Below are positions 33,501 through 44,520 of a stretch of 64,000 nt of DNA, piece by piece. The stretch's first letter is position 1. Every line of letters starts with the position of its first letter. Source of the stretch: Vombatus ursinus. Its lineage: Eukaryota; Chordata; Mammalia; Diprotodontia; Vombatidae. A model generated the notes under the pieces. The model saw only the letters and a program-made list of their open reading frames with translations, ran no database searches and was not told the origin of the DNA. Both the position numbers and the translations under genes were made by a program. Location: assembly GCF_900497805.2 (NCBI RefSeq), contig NW_020948739.1:10613968-10677967 (forward strand), written 5' to 3'.

Positions 33501-35221
33501 CCCATGACTAAGTTTGCTTGATATAGTATATTAAAACACCACTATAATTTAAATTCCAGTTAGAAGGGAATATTTTATTTTGTTTCTCTAAACTCCATTT
33601 TCCAATTAAGTTATTTAATCAGGACATGAGATAATTGCTTTTGTCTCCTAGAAAAAAGAAAGGCCCCAAAGTACTGAATACATTATGAAATCTTTTGCTT
33701 GTGATTATGTCTTTAGAAGCAAATGTACAAATATTGTTCTGTCAGAAGCTATATTTTTAGCAGCATTCTCTACACTGCATTGGAGTTCATAATTGCTTTA
33801 GGCAATATTCAAATGAACACATCACTGCATAATGATGACTATCTTTTGTGACCAAAAGTAATGCAAAATGTACCCCAAATATCTCTTTCTCCCAATTTTT
33901 GTCTCTCCTTGAATAACTTTTTCTTTAGAATGAAAACATATTTTTCATCTACTCTTTTCTTGTTATGAAATATGTGAAGGTGAATCCACCATTCAGGTTG
34001 GCCACATAGGGGCATAATGCAACTGATGTGTCTTTTCTCAGGCTGGATTTAAAGAAGGGTCCATTACCCCCCACCCCCAGCCTCTAGATAAGCAATAGAA
34101 GAGCCAGAGGCCTGTGCTTGGTCTTTTAAATGAATGAATTTTGGATTTAAAGTTGAGAAATTATTTTTTCTTTAAAAATACTTGTGGTTTATATTCAGGT
34201 TGATTATGGTGATAAGATACTTGAGTGAAAATAAAATGGAAAACTCACCTTTGCCTCACATCAGTGTCAGCATTCTCCATGATAAACTACTAAAATTCTA
34301 AAGAATTGCTTTACTTTTAAATGAATTTTCAGATGGTCTACTGATCTAGTAGTATTTTGGTCACACCAGGCACTTAGTTCTCTAGAGATCATTAACTGTA
34401 GCAGTGTTTTATAATGAAGACATCATGGGGTGCCCAGGATCAGTGGCACAGATATGATTTATTCATCATGGCACATTAATGATCACTTTGACTTTGAAAG
34501 AACAGCATGCTTTCTTTTCATAGCTCTGTGAGTGCAATGTGCACAGTATGCATTGTTTGGTGTTCACAACACAGTGAACTTTCTGTGTGCTAATAACTCT
34601 TAAGAACAAATTATTCTTAGGGATTAAGGACTAGGCATGTTGATAGCATTAAAGTTGGAAAAAGTATTCATATTCTGGCACAATGATCAGATTAAATACC
34701 TGATTAAAGTCTCATAAAGCTTTTGTTTTCAATGAGTGCGCTTTCAATTTTCCTTTTTGGAATTTTTGCTGCAGTCCATAACAATCTAGAGATAAGCTTA
34801 CTCTGACACAGGAACTGCAGTATTAAGGTAAACATTTTCACATTACTGTCACATAGAAAAACAACTGAATATGTTAGGTAAATTTTAAATACCTGTCAGT
34901 TCTATATAGCTATTGGGGACTTTCAATAAGACAAATAAGATGATTTGTGGTGTTTTGTCTTAACGGTGAAAAATAAATTGAGCTCAGTTAAAAATGCTAG
35001 GTAATGGGATATTTTCATGTTGATTTATAAACTACTCACAAATGTATGTGGTATTAGTAAGAGTCATAAAATATGGATTTAGAACCTGGGTTTCTCTACC
35101 AAATTTGAGAAGTATTGAAGGTCTTAAAATGAAAACTTGCTTCTAAAAAGAATTACATTCCACCTTATGAGCTTCCACTAGGGGGCAAAATTGAAGAGCC
35201 TACTACAACTTTGAAATCAAA

Positions 35222-35395
35222 TTTTAGAACTAGAAAATATCTTAGAGATTATTTAGTCAAAATCCCTCATTTAACCATTAAGACACTGAAGGCCAAAGAG
35301 GTTAAGTAAAATGTAATGAATGGACAATGATAGAGCCAAAACCCAACCCTGTGATTGCTGGCTCCTAGTACACTGCTTTTTCTGTGACTCTGCAT
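35222..35395 (-). repeat. MIR SINE, diverged
   Basis: TTTTAGAACTAGAAAATATC, TTAACCATTAAGACACTGAAGG, CCAAAGAGGTTAAGTAAA and TAGAGCCAAAACCCAACCC follow MIR in reverse. Confidence 0.65.
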
Positions 35396-35516
35396 TGTCC
35401 TTTGGTCTTTAAGGGAGTAATGGTAAAGAAAAAGAGTAAGAGGACTGACAAGTCATGGACAAGCATCTCCTTTTATAATGGGGCCTTTAATTACTCAGGG
35501 ATTAGATATATGTCTA

Positions 35517-35595
35517 TCTTCTGATCTCTGTTCTCAATACCCAGTATATTATGAATGTATACGATAAATATTCAGTACCTATTAATTGACTGGGC
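35517..35595 (+). mobile_element. L2 LINE 3' terminus, diverged
   Basis: CTGTTCTCAATACCCAGTATA and AAATATTCAGTACCTATTAATTGACTGG resemble the L2 3' end. Confidence 0.45.
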
Positions 35596-35727
35596 TTTCT
35601 CTGCAGATACTTTCTATTTCTACATGTTGCCATTCATTTTCTATTTGCTTCAATCAATATAAAAACCACTAGCTTTCATATGTAGATGTTTAACAACTTG
35701 TTTGTATATATTTCCTCTATGTATATA

Positions 35728-35990
35728 GGGGCATCTAAGTGGTACAATAGATAGAGTGCTGCAACTGGAGTCAGGGAGACCTGAATTCAGATCTGGCCTC
35801 AGATGCTTACTGGCTTTGTGGCCCTGGGCAACTCATTTAGCCTCAGTTTTCTCAACTATAAAATGGGGATAATAATAGCACCTACCTTCAATGTTTGTTG
35901 TGAAGCTGAAGTAAGATAATTGTAAAGTGCTTAGCATGGTGCATGGCACATAGTAAGTGCTATATAAATGTTATTATTATTATTAGCTAT
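35728..35990 (+). repeat. CORE-SINE (long MIR-like type)
   Basis: GGGGCATCTAAGTGGTACAA head, GTGGCCCTGGGCAACTCATT, GGGGATAATAATAGCACCTACC, CATGGCACATAGTAAGTGC and a TTATTATTATTA tail. Confidence 0.85.
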
Positions 35991-36014
35991 TATTATTTAC
36001 TTTGTGTGATCCTA

Positions 36015-36064
36015 CAGAGTGTCCTGTAAAATTAAAATCGTACTAAGACTTTTGGAACACCCTG
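36015..36064. mobile_element. Tc1/mariner-like MITE, internally deleted
   Basis: A 50-bp element has inverted ends CAGAGTGTCCT and AGGGTGTTCC (reversed) and is flanked by TA on both sides (36013-36014 and 36065-36066). TACTAAGACTTTTGG is shared with the copy at 48057-48128. Confidence 0.6.
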
Positions 36065-36599
36065 TATTTTAATTGATATTTTTTCTAATATCTCCTATTT
36101 AAGGAAGTAAGGGGCCTTGATTTGATACTTCCTTTTTCACCCCCAAGTATACTATGCTTGCTAAATGCTTTTGATTTCTGTGCTGTAGGAGGTTCCAAAT
36201 GTGATTGTTGGGCATTGAGCTAACCTGAGTAAACAGGAGCTATCCGTGGTTCTGAACACACCACACCAGAGAGACTGCTGCAGAGCAACTGAGAAACTAT
36301 CTCCCAGCAGTTGAAGCAATCATTGTCAACCCTGCATGGAATCTGAGGCCATGTTAGTACAGTTGTAGCCTTACATGTCTCTAGTGACCACACCCACCCA
36401 CATTTATTAAGTTCAACAAGAGGTTCTAGTTCATTCCTAGTTATGCTGATGTAGCTCTGCCACAACTTAGCTGAAATCTTTTCCTTAGAATCTTGATGCC
36501 AGGCATTGGTAATATTAGAGAGTTACTGAGAGAGCTACTTTCCCAAGGAAATATCCCAAAGGCTTCAGAGGAGAGATAGATAGGATCTAATGAAATAAA

Positions 36600-38590
36600 A
36601 CACTTTAGATGAAGCCAACCCAAAAAGATGGGAGATACTCAAGAAGAAAATTTTAAGACACAAAGAGAAATGATTTCAGTTTAAAGGATACATGAAAATT
36701 GTCTATAGAGACTGATATAGTAATACAGGAAAGTCATAAACCAACTTACACATAAATGGATGGAAGCAATGCCAGATAATAGAGGATAAATATGAGTGAG
36801 GCTTGGGTGCATAAAAATAGTGTCAGGAATACTAAAGCTTAGAAAGAGCTAAAGTTATCAAGGGAAGCTCAGGGCAACAAAAAAGATGTTTTGGAAACTA
36901 TACTGGGAGAAAAAGACAGATTAAGGAAAGTATGGAACTCTACTTGGGGTAGATAGGACCATGATAACTGACAAACACAGAGAAGGAAGAGCTAAAGTTT
37001 TTTTCTACCAAGAAGAATAACCTTTGCACTCTAAATGACAGAACAAACATTACTAAAAGGAAGTTGATGCCAAAGATAGGCAAGGATATACTAAGAAAGC
37101 ACTTGGATGCTCTTATTAAATTCATGTCCCCTACCCCAGGTGAACTACACTCTCAGTTCTGAAAGAACTCATATATTTGATTGCTGCACCACTATCACTG
37201 GGATATTTCAAAGCTTGTGGAAAGTGGAATTGGTACCACAAGATTGGAGAAGAGTAAATGTCATAATTTTTCAAAAAAGGAAGATAGAGGAGTCTGCAAA
37301 CTATTAACCAGTGAGTTTGATTTCAATTCCTGGGAAAATTCAAGGACAGATTATTAAAGTTTATTACTGAATATCAAGAAAAGGAAGTGGTGATTACACA
37401 TGATTTCATTAAACTCAAGACATGCCAGACTAACCTCATTTCCTTTTTTTTACAGCATTATTAACTAGTGGTTGAAGGGAATGTAATTGATATAGTTTAC
37501 TTAGACTTTATCAAAGCTCTTGAAAAAAATGCCTTACTATTCTTATGGAGAAAATGGAGAGACCTGCGTTAAATGGTAATAAAGTTAGATGGGTCAGAGC
37601 TATTTGGATGGCTGGACTCAAAGAGTAGTTGTAAGTGATTTAATGTCAACATACCAGGAGGCTTCCAGTGGAGTACCCCAGAGATTTGAGCTTGGCTCTG
37701 TACTGTTTAACATTTTTTAAAAATGGCTTGAATAAAGGCATAAACAACACACTCATCAAATTAGCTAATGATACAAAGCTGGAAGGAATAGCTAATGCAC
37801 TAGATGACAAAGAGAGGATTTAGAAAGATCTTGACAAGATAGAATGGGAGTTATAATTCTGTGTGTGTGTGTGTGTGTGTGTATGTAATGGACTCCTTTG
37901 CCAGTCTGCTAAAGCCTAATACTAATATGCTTCATTGCCTACATTCACAATTGAAGGATATGTTAAATTTCAGCTAGACGTTAGTAAAAATAAAGATGTA
38001 ATTTTCCTGCTCAAGTTCACAGATCACCCAAAACCTATCAATGAGCCTCTTGAGGACCATGGACCCCAGGTTAAGAATCCCTGGGATAGAGCATTAGGCA
38101 GAATGTAATTAGATGAAATACACTAGGAATAAATGCTAAGTTTTTCATGTAGGTACAAACAGATCAATTTCACAAGTACAAAATGGGAGAGGAATGGTTA
38201 ACCAGAAGCTTTTATGAAAAAGATCTGGAGTTTTTAGTGGATTACAAACTTAATATGACCCATCAGTGTGATGAAGCAACCCAAAAAGTCAACGTTATCT
38301 TGGGCTACATTCAGAGAGGCATAATTTCCAGGAATGGGCAGATCACAGTTCTATTCTATTCTACCCTGGTCCAACCTCACCTGCAGTATAGTGTCCAGCT
38401 CTGTTAACCCAGTCTAAGGAGGATGTTTATAAGGCAGAAAGTGTCAACCACGATGGTGAAAGACCTTGAATATATATTAAATAAGGATTGATGGGAGGAA
38501 TTGGGGATGTTCAGCCTGTAGAAGAAAAGACTCAATTATGACATGATAGTTCTCTTCAAATAGCTGATGAACTGTTCTATGTAGGAATGA
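36600..38590 (+). mobile_element. CR1/L3 LINE, reverse-transcriptase region to 3' part
   Basis: Landmarks run in order on the plus strand. They are 'HLDALIKFMSPTPG' near 37100; 'WRRVNVIIFQK' near 37245; 'ETCQTNLISF' near 37420; 'VYLDFIKALEKNA' at 37495-37530, motif A with its Asp; 'SSGVPQRFELGSVLF' near 37665-37710, for GVPQGSVLGPVLF; and 'LANDTKLEGIANALDD' near 37760-37805, where the catalytic ADD reads AND. After a hAT insert come 'HKYKMGEEW...EKDLEFLVDYKLNM' and 'GMFSL'-equivalent GATGTTCAGCCTG. It is broken into several frames and non-functional. The upstream edge is uncertain; 36067-36599 may be its decayed 5' part. Confidence 0.75.
37847..38085. mobile_element. hAT-type element inserted in CR1/L3
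   Basis: It ends CCATGGACCCCAGGTTAAGAATCCCTGGG and starts GGGAGTTATAATTCTG, followed by a TG microsatellite (37860-37881) and AATGGACTCCTTTGCCAGTCTG. ATAGAATG (37839-37846) and ATAGAGCA (38086-38093) are a worn 8-bp duplication. The CR1/L3 frame continues on both sides. Confidence 0.65.
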
Positions 38591-38597
38591 AGAAATG

Positions 38598-39122
38598 GAA
38601 AAGCATTTATTAAGTGCTTACTACCTGCCAATTTCTATGTGGCTAAAAGGGGCACTAGTTATTTCATTTGAAGGAAAAAAAACCTCTTTTTTTCAGAGAT
38701 TCATTTTCTATATTTTTAAACTTTGAACTGTACTTAGGTGAGTAAGCTTTTTAAAAAAATAAAGTTTATTCCAATAAACTAAACATTCCACTTACTCATT
38801 TAACAAATATTTTTAAAATACTTACTGCAAGCAAGGCATTGGGGAAGTGGGATACAAACTTGTAATTCACAATTGGGAAATTGAGGCTATTGAAGATGAA
38901 TGAGGAAGTTATACAAAATAAATGTTGATACAAGGAAGCCAATGCCTTTTACTATCAGGAACATTTATTAGATGGATGAAATCTCCTTGGCTTGCAGATT
39001 CCATTTAGTTTAATCCAACAAGCCCTTGTTCAGCACCTAGGTAATAGGCACTATTCTAGACTAGGGGCCTGCAAAGATAATGGAACAATCCTTGTCCTCA
39101 AAGAATTTACGGATTGGTAGGA
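38598..39122 (-). mobile_element. Three L2 LINE 3' end fragments
   Basis: 38598-38640 (AAGCATTTATTAAGTGCTTAC), 38796-38865 (AAATATTTTTAAAATACTTACTG then AAGGCATTGGGG) and 39010-39122 (AACAAGCCCTTGTTCAGCACC, TTGTCCTCAAAGAATTTACGG) each resemble the reversed L2 terminus. They may be separate insertions. Confidence 0.5.
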
Positions 39123-39489
39123 ATGCTCTGAGGCAGGGTCTGTTCTCATTGGATTTACATTTTTATTAGCAGATGCCTTGAAAAATCATTATGTTCACCT
39201 TTTTCAAGCACTCTATTTTCTAAGACCATTAAAATTATTTGGGTTTCAAGCAACAATAAAATAGCATTTTACTTTCAAAATAAGATGTTATAATTTATTA
39301 TTTTCATGGATTATCAAATATAATTTATTCTTTTAAGATATACTCATGTGCCAAAAATATACTTAGGATAGATATGCATATCCATATAAGCCTGAATTGG
39401 AGAAACTTAATGAGAACTGAAATCAAATTGTTTACATCTCAGGTCTAATGTATTTTTCAAAATGATACTATAGTCAAAAGCTTAAAGCA

Positions 39490-39830
39490 ATAGGATAATA
39501 GTAGCTAGCATTGATATTAGCACCTAGTTCCAGGTACTATATACATGTTTCATTTGATCCCTACCACAACCTGTGAGGTAAGTGGAAAATGACATGGAGA
39601 ACCAAGTGATAGAAATAGAGACAACTAGAATAACACCAGAGAGAAAAATGGAAAAAGGGACCGTTAAGAGAAAGACACTGGCAAATAATTTTGCAATTGA
39701 AGAAAGTGAGGCAAACATAGGTTAAGTGAATTGCCCAAGGTGGCATAGCTAGTTGGTGTCTGAGGTGCAATTTGAACTCTTCCTCTCTCCAGGTCTGGTT
39801 CTCTAAGCACTGTGCATGCAACCTAGCTGC
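39490..39830 (-). repeat. Long MIR-like CORE-SINE with an internal insert
   Basis: TAGTAGCTAGCATTGATATTAGC, CATTTGATCCCTACCACAACC, then after about 100 unrelated bases AGTGAGGCAAACATAGGTTAAG and GCATGCAACCTAGCTGCC. The middle insert (about 39590-39690) is unassigned. Confidence 0.7.
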
Positions 39831-39832
39831 CT

Positions 39833-39955
39833 CAGATTTAGAGCTGGAAGGAATATTACATCTAGTACAACCTCTTCATTTTATAGATGAGGAAACTGAG
39901 GCTCTGAGAAGTTAATTTGTCTCTGGACTCAGGGCACTAGGATTCTTTTGTTCTT
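39833..39955 (-). repeat. MIR SINE, truncated
   Basis: CAGATTTAGAGCTGGAAGGA, TTTATAGATGAGGAAACTGAGG and CTCTGAGAAGTTAATTTGTC. Confidence 0.75.
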
Positions 39956-40474
39956 CATAGTTCCAGTATTAGTATAAGTGATTAACATGCATTTCAACTT
40001 TCAATTTTTAAAATTAAAAAAGAAAGGCTATTTATTAAATATTAAGGAAAGTTGTAATAATATAAAACTCTAGGTGTATAGGATTTTTTTAAAACCAGTT
40101 TGATAAAATGGGATAGAATGTCTCTGATACACACACACATCTTTATTTCTTAATTGTTTTAGCTTCTCTTTTTAACTTTTCTAAAAGATCTTTTCTTTAT
40201 ACTACCTCAAGTTACTTGCCCTCAAAAATCTTCATATTTTCAGTGCTTTTGTTAGCCTGGCTTGTTAGTCACACCAGCTGACACACAAAATGAGTCATTT
40301 AGGCAGCTTTTGAGATTTTATCTACTTACAGACTCCCCACCCACCTCTGAAGAAAGGTCCCAGGTTCTCACCCTTATCTGAATTAAAGTGAATAAACTCC
40401 TTTCATTTCTTCTAAGACTTCAGCAATCTTTCTAAGGCTGTGGATAAATATGTGCTTCACTTTTTATTTGCCTT

Positions 40475-40830
40475 TTCAATCACCATCATGCCTCTGGCAG
40501 CTAGTATCTGAGCCCATGATTATAGCATGCCTCTGGCAGTTAGTACCTGGGGGTATGTCGAGAAGAGTGCATTCAGGTACAAAAGGAAGAGATGGCTGGC
40601 CTGGACCCCTTCCTTAAATGGAGGCTCTGGGAGAAGTTTCCCATCTTCACCTTCCAATCAGATGGAGGGGCCTCAGAGGCAGACAATACTGATGAAGTAT
40701 GAGTTCCAGGGGCTGAAGTGATCTTGTAGGATGAAGAAATTTCTGAGGGATGATGGAGAAGTGCAGAGGAGTATAGCCAGATGGAAAATGAAGAGATGGC
40801 TGGCCTGGGCCCTTTGCTGAAATAAAGGTT
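40475..40830. repeat. Tandem repeat, unit about 205 bp (related to 53001-53300)
   Basis: GAAGAGATGGCTGGCCTGG begins at 40586 and again at 40790, each followed by a variant of the same text (CCCTTCCTTAAATGGAGG, then CCCTTTGCTGAAATAAAGG). CATGCCTCTGGCAG is also duplicated at 40487 and 40528. The block ACTGATGAAGTATGAGTTCC has a counterpart near 53171. Confidence 0.65.
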
Positions 40831-41045
40831 CCTAAAAGTTTATATTGTGCTTTAAATACATTATTTGACTTTATCTCACAACTCCATGAAGTAGTAATAC
40901 TGTGGGTCCCATTTTGCAGATGGGGAAAGTGAAGCTCAGAGATGTTAAGACTCTTGCCCATGATCATGCCATAAGTGAGTATCCTAGGTGGAATTGAAAT
41001 CCAGATCTCCTTGGCTCCAAGTTCAGCACTCTAACTTAGTAATGC
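40831..41045 (-). repeat. MIR SINE
   Basis: TATATTGTGCTTTAAATACA, CCCATTTTGCAGATGGGGAAAG, GAAGCTCAGAGATGTTAAG and AGTTCAGCACTCTAACTTAG. Confidence 0.7.
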
Positions 41046-41130
41046 TGGAGTAGGAGGGACTGAGCTGGCAAACTTTGTCCTATATTCTTATCCTCTTAGA
41101 TATAGTCTTATTTGATAATTATAGTACTGG

Positions 41131-41132
41131 TT

Positions 41133-41216
<84 letters not shown>

Positions 41217-41220
41217 TTTC
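41131..41220. repeat. TTTC microsatellite
   Basis: About 21 nearly pure TTTC units. The plus-strand 'FFLSFFLS' frame at 41112-41303 is its translation. 41221-41620 has no recognised feature. Confidence 0.97.
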
Positions 41221-41624
41221 TTTACTTTCTAGAAGACTGGAATGAGGTTCAAGGAAAGCAGGGAGTATGGAAAAATTCCCAAGGCAGCTCTGGGTTATTT
41301 TAACTTAATCTGCCTGTGATAGATAACTGATCTACAGATTTGCCTGACAGCTTCCCCTAGCAACTGCTGCAGGATAAAAAGAGAAGGATTTTGAGAAGTT
41401 ATAGAATCCAAACAGAAAAGAGAATTGAAAAAGAATTTTAAAATGTATTATTATGTTTCCCTGTGCTCTGTTCTGTGGGTGCCTTTCAGATTCTTTTATG
41501 GATTCATCCACTGAAAGCACTTTGGTGGCCAATACTGCTGTTTGGCTCAGTTTGATTTGGCTTCCTAGGCATGAATGACATATATGGACATTTAGTATGC
41601 ATTTCTAAGACAACTCATTTCAAC

Positions 41625-41712
41625 TTGATTTAATAGATGTTTATGAAGTGCTACAAAGATCAAGATGAAATGTTCCCTTTCCTCAAGGAACTTAAGCTCT
41701 ACTCGTGGGCAT
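41625..41712 (-). mobile_element. L2 LINE 3' terminus, diverged
   Basis: TTTAATAGATGTTTATGAAG, TTTCCTCAAGGAACTTAAGC. Confidence 0.45.
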
Positions 41713-41945
41713 GGGAATACTCCCAGTAAAATCAGCTAAAGGTAGTATTAGAAAAATATTACAAAGGAGGACAGGAAAGGATTAAAAAATTCTTTTATTA
41801 TCCTCCATCAAGGCACAGCTCAGTTTTTACCTCCTTTCTTGTGCCTACCAAGATTAACCTAGTTAGTATTCTCTCCATCCTCAAATTTTCTAGAGCACTT
41901 AGGCTTATCTCTCCCTTGCCCTCTTCACTCCCTACCTTGTACTTT

Positions 41946-42840
41946 CAGAGGATCATAGTATCTCAGATACTAAAGAAAGGTCAGAAGCCATCTCATCTAT
42001 CCTGTACTTGAACAAGAATTTCCTCTATGAGATACCTTGAGTGGTTATTCAGCCTTTCTCTTGAAGGTTGTGAGGCAGGAGGAACCCACTATTTCACAGG
42101 GCAGGGCATTCACCTTTTGGATAGCTCTAATACTTAGAGTTTTTTTCTCTAAGTTTAATCTGCCCTTTTGTTTTGTCTAGCCCGATTTTGTTACTTCTGA
42201 GGCAGCTATATAGTATGGTGGAGATAGAGTACAAGGCCCGGAGTCAAGAAAACTTGAGTTCAAATACAGCCTCAGACATTTACTAGCTGTGTGAACTTGG
42301 ACAGGATACTTAATCTCTGTTCACTTCAGTTTCCTTAACTGGAAAATGGAGATAATAACAGCACCTGCTTGGAGGGTTGTTGTAAAGATCAAATGAGATA
42401 ATATTTGTAAAGCACTAAGCATGGTGCCTGGTACAGTGTAAGCACTACATAAATGCTTTTCCCCTTTTCCTTTCTAGCCACTGCTCCTAGTTCTGCCCTC
42501 TGGAACCTAGCAGAACAAATCTAGTTCTTCTATATGTCAGCTCTTTAAATACATGAAGACAGATATCATATCCCTCCCCAAGTCTTTCCTTTACCAGATT
42601 AAACATTCCCAGGGCCTTCAGGCAATCCTCCTGTAGAATTATCTCAAGAATTTTCACCATGCTGGTTGTCCATCCTCCTTATCTTCTAGCTCATCAATGT
42701 ACTTCTAAAAAACAAGGTATCCAGACCTGATCACATGACTCCATATTTGCTCTACCAAGGGAAGCATATTTTTGAAGTCTAACCCTTCTTTTCTTGTATA
42801 CTGGGCCTCTCTTCATCTATCCTAAAATTGCAATTGTTTT
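41946..42840 (-). mobile_element. CR1/L3 LINE 3' part split by a SINE
   Basis: Left of the insert: GGATCATAGTATCTCAGATA, TTTTTTGGATAGCTC-like CTTTTGGATAGCTCTAATAC, and GGGCATTCACC. Right of it: CCACTGCTCCTAGTTCTGCC, AGCAGAACAAATCTAGTTC, ATACATGAAGACAGATATCATATCCC, ACCATGCTGGTTGTCCATCC and CTAGCTCATCAATGTACTTCT. Good colinearity with the family. Confidence 0.8.
42201..42460 (+). repeat. CORE-SINE (long MIR-like type) inserted in CR1/L3
   Basis: GGCAGCTATATAGTATGGTG head, GAGTTCAAATACAGCCTCAG, GGAGATAATAACAGCACCTGC, AATATTTGTAAAGCACTAAGC and ACTACATAAATGCTTTT tail. Confidence 0.85.
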
Positions 42841-43027
42841 TTAAGCATCAAATGTGATAAGAAACAAAAGAAAACAAACTTTCTAAGTTGATTTCTTTTG
42901 CTGAGCATTTGTATGAGATTTAAGATCAAGTATCAAAAATCGGTCTATACATGAGGCCAACAATTCATATGTGTATATCTAAAGTGTCTGTAGAACAAAA
43001 AATAACTAATGAAATACAAGGAGTATC

Positions 43028-43210
43028 ATGGAAAAATCACTGTATTGGTATTTAGGGCACCTGGGTTGCAAGTCTGGTTCTGTCACTTTCTGGGTGATGA
43101 TGAATAAATCACCTAACCCATCTTGGTCGAAGTTCACTCATCTTTAAAATGGAGGAGGTTGGACTAGATAATTACTTCATTCTCTTCTAGATTTAACATT
43201 CTGTAATTCT
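43028..43210 (+). repeat. CORE-SINE (MIR/THER type)
   Basis: GGTTCTGTCACTTTCTGGG, TCACTCATCTTTAAAATGGAGG, GGTTGGACTAGATAATTAC and TTCTAGATTTAACATTCTG. Confidence 0.7.
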
Positions 43211-43249
43211 TACAGTTAGTCAAAATTGAGTAGTGAAAAAAAATACATG

Positions 43250-43405
43250 CTGGTTTTTAGGAAACAGATATTCTTGCCCGTTCTCCCAATAACTATCTGT
43301 ATGACTGTTGGCAAGACACTTAATCTTTCTAGGTCTCATTTTCACAATATGAGGTGGCTGGTCCAGATGATTTCTTAAGGTCATCCAGATTTCAAGAATC
43401 TCTGC
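43250..43405 (+). repeat. CORE-SINE (MIR/THER type), diverged
   Basis: GTTGGCAAGACACTTAATCT, TAGGTCTCATTTTCACAATATGAGG and GGCTGGTCCAGATGATTTC. Confidence 0.6.
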
Positions 43406-43689
43406 AATCTGCTGCCAACCTTATCTGGCAATCTTTCTCTCCAAATTCATTTTAGATTATTCTCTAAAATCATCACAAGGAATCCTTTCACCTGTGAGAA
43501 AAATTATGATGCTTGGAATGAAAAATCACAAAATGATTTTTCACAGTGTGATAGCTTGGTGGGCAGGGCAAAAGGAAGCATACCCTCTTCCAGGGTCAAA
43601 ACCTAGGGAGAAAAACTTGGTTGTTCTGTCCTAGCTAAAAGGCTCCACTACTCCTTTACACATCCTCTATACCCTAACCAAACTGAACT

Positions 43690-44345
43690 ACTCACTGTTA
43701 TATAAGCCTGTTTTTCCCACTGTCTGTGTCTTTGCTCAGTCTTTTTTTCTGTACCCCAAACACCCTCTATTTGCTGAACTCCTACTCAAATTTGAAGCAC
43801 CTATTTAAATATCACATTTTCTATGTAGCCTTTTCTCATTCCCTTCTACCTCCTTGCCCAGTCCACAATATCTTCTTGCTTTTGACCTTATATTATATTT
43901 AGTCATAGACAGGTTCTAGAAATTCTGGATTAGAAAAGGACCATGGAGATCATTTGATAGATTCCCTCCATTTATAAATGAGGACATTGAGATCCCTAAA
44001 GGTGAAGCAATTTGCCCAAAGTTACTCAGCTAGTAAGGGATAGAACCAGGCCTCAAACACTGAGAGGGTTGGACTAGATGAGCCCTAATTTGCCTCCAAC
44101 TCTTTTTTGGCCCTGGGATTCAGTGGCCAGATCTTCTCCAAGTCTAATGTTCTTTATGTTACACTAAATTGCCTTCCATAGCTTTCTTGTGCATTGATCA
44201 TGTATTATTTTTATTATAGTTTTTTGTGTGTGTCACATCATGCTCTTACTCTGTAAATTTCATGAAGCCAGAGACTGTGTCATAATCAAACTTTATATTT
44301 CACTGAGCCTTTATTAAAGTGCTTTATGCAAGATGGCATTTAATG
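43690..44345 (+). mobile_element. L2 LINE 3' end split by a MIR
   Basis: CTGTACCCCAAACACCCTCT, TGCTGAACTCCTACTCAAATTTG and TAGCCTTTTCTCATTCCC precede the MIR. TCTTACTCTGTAAATTTCATGAAG and the 3' tail follow it. 43406-43689 is unassigned and includes a perfect 10-bp-arm hairpin (TGAAAAATCA / TGATTTTTCA) at 43518-43542. Confidence 0.55.
43903..44150 (-). repeat. MIR SINE inserted in L2
   Basis: TCATAGACAGGTTCTAGAAAT, GGACCATGGAGATCATTTG, TTTATAAATGAGGACATTGAG and GCAATTTGCCCAAAGTTACTC. The right part (GGGTTGGACTAGATGAGCCC) looks like a second, plus-oriented SINE tail joined to it. Confidence 0.65.
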
Positions 44346-44436
44346 TTTTTTTTTACTTGAATTTAATTTAAGACCTGAAATTCTGTGGGTCTACAAATCC
44401 TTAAAAATGTAATAACAATAATATTCTAATGATAAT

Positions 44437-44520
44437 CATAGCTTATATCTGTTGTTTTAAGGTTTGCAAAGTACTTTAGTATGCCTACGCTATATCATTT
44501 GATCTGAACAACATCAATAA
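44437..44520 (-). repeat. MIR/CORE-SINE 3' fragment
   Basis: AAGGTTTGCAAAGTACTTTA and CTATATCATTTGATCTGAACAAC are the reversed CORE-SINE 3' half. Confidence 0.6.

Larger units (their letters stand above)
27783..35221. other. Repeat-poor block without recognised genes
   Basis: Over 7 kb I recognise no SINE, LINE or DNA transposon, apart from a GT microsatellite at 30473-30535. This contrasts with a repeat every few hundred bases elsewhere in the window. No long open frame is convincing. See the CpG-richer patch at 29230-29950. Repeat-poor stretches in mammals often hold conserved noncoding regulatory sequence, which cannot be tested from one genome. Confidence 0.5.

Noticed and set aside
41112-41303. 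Repetitive Phe-Leu-Ser frame resembling a membrane protein
   Set aside because: Direct translation of the TTTC microsatellite.
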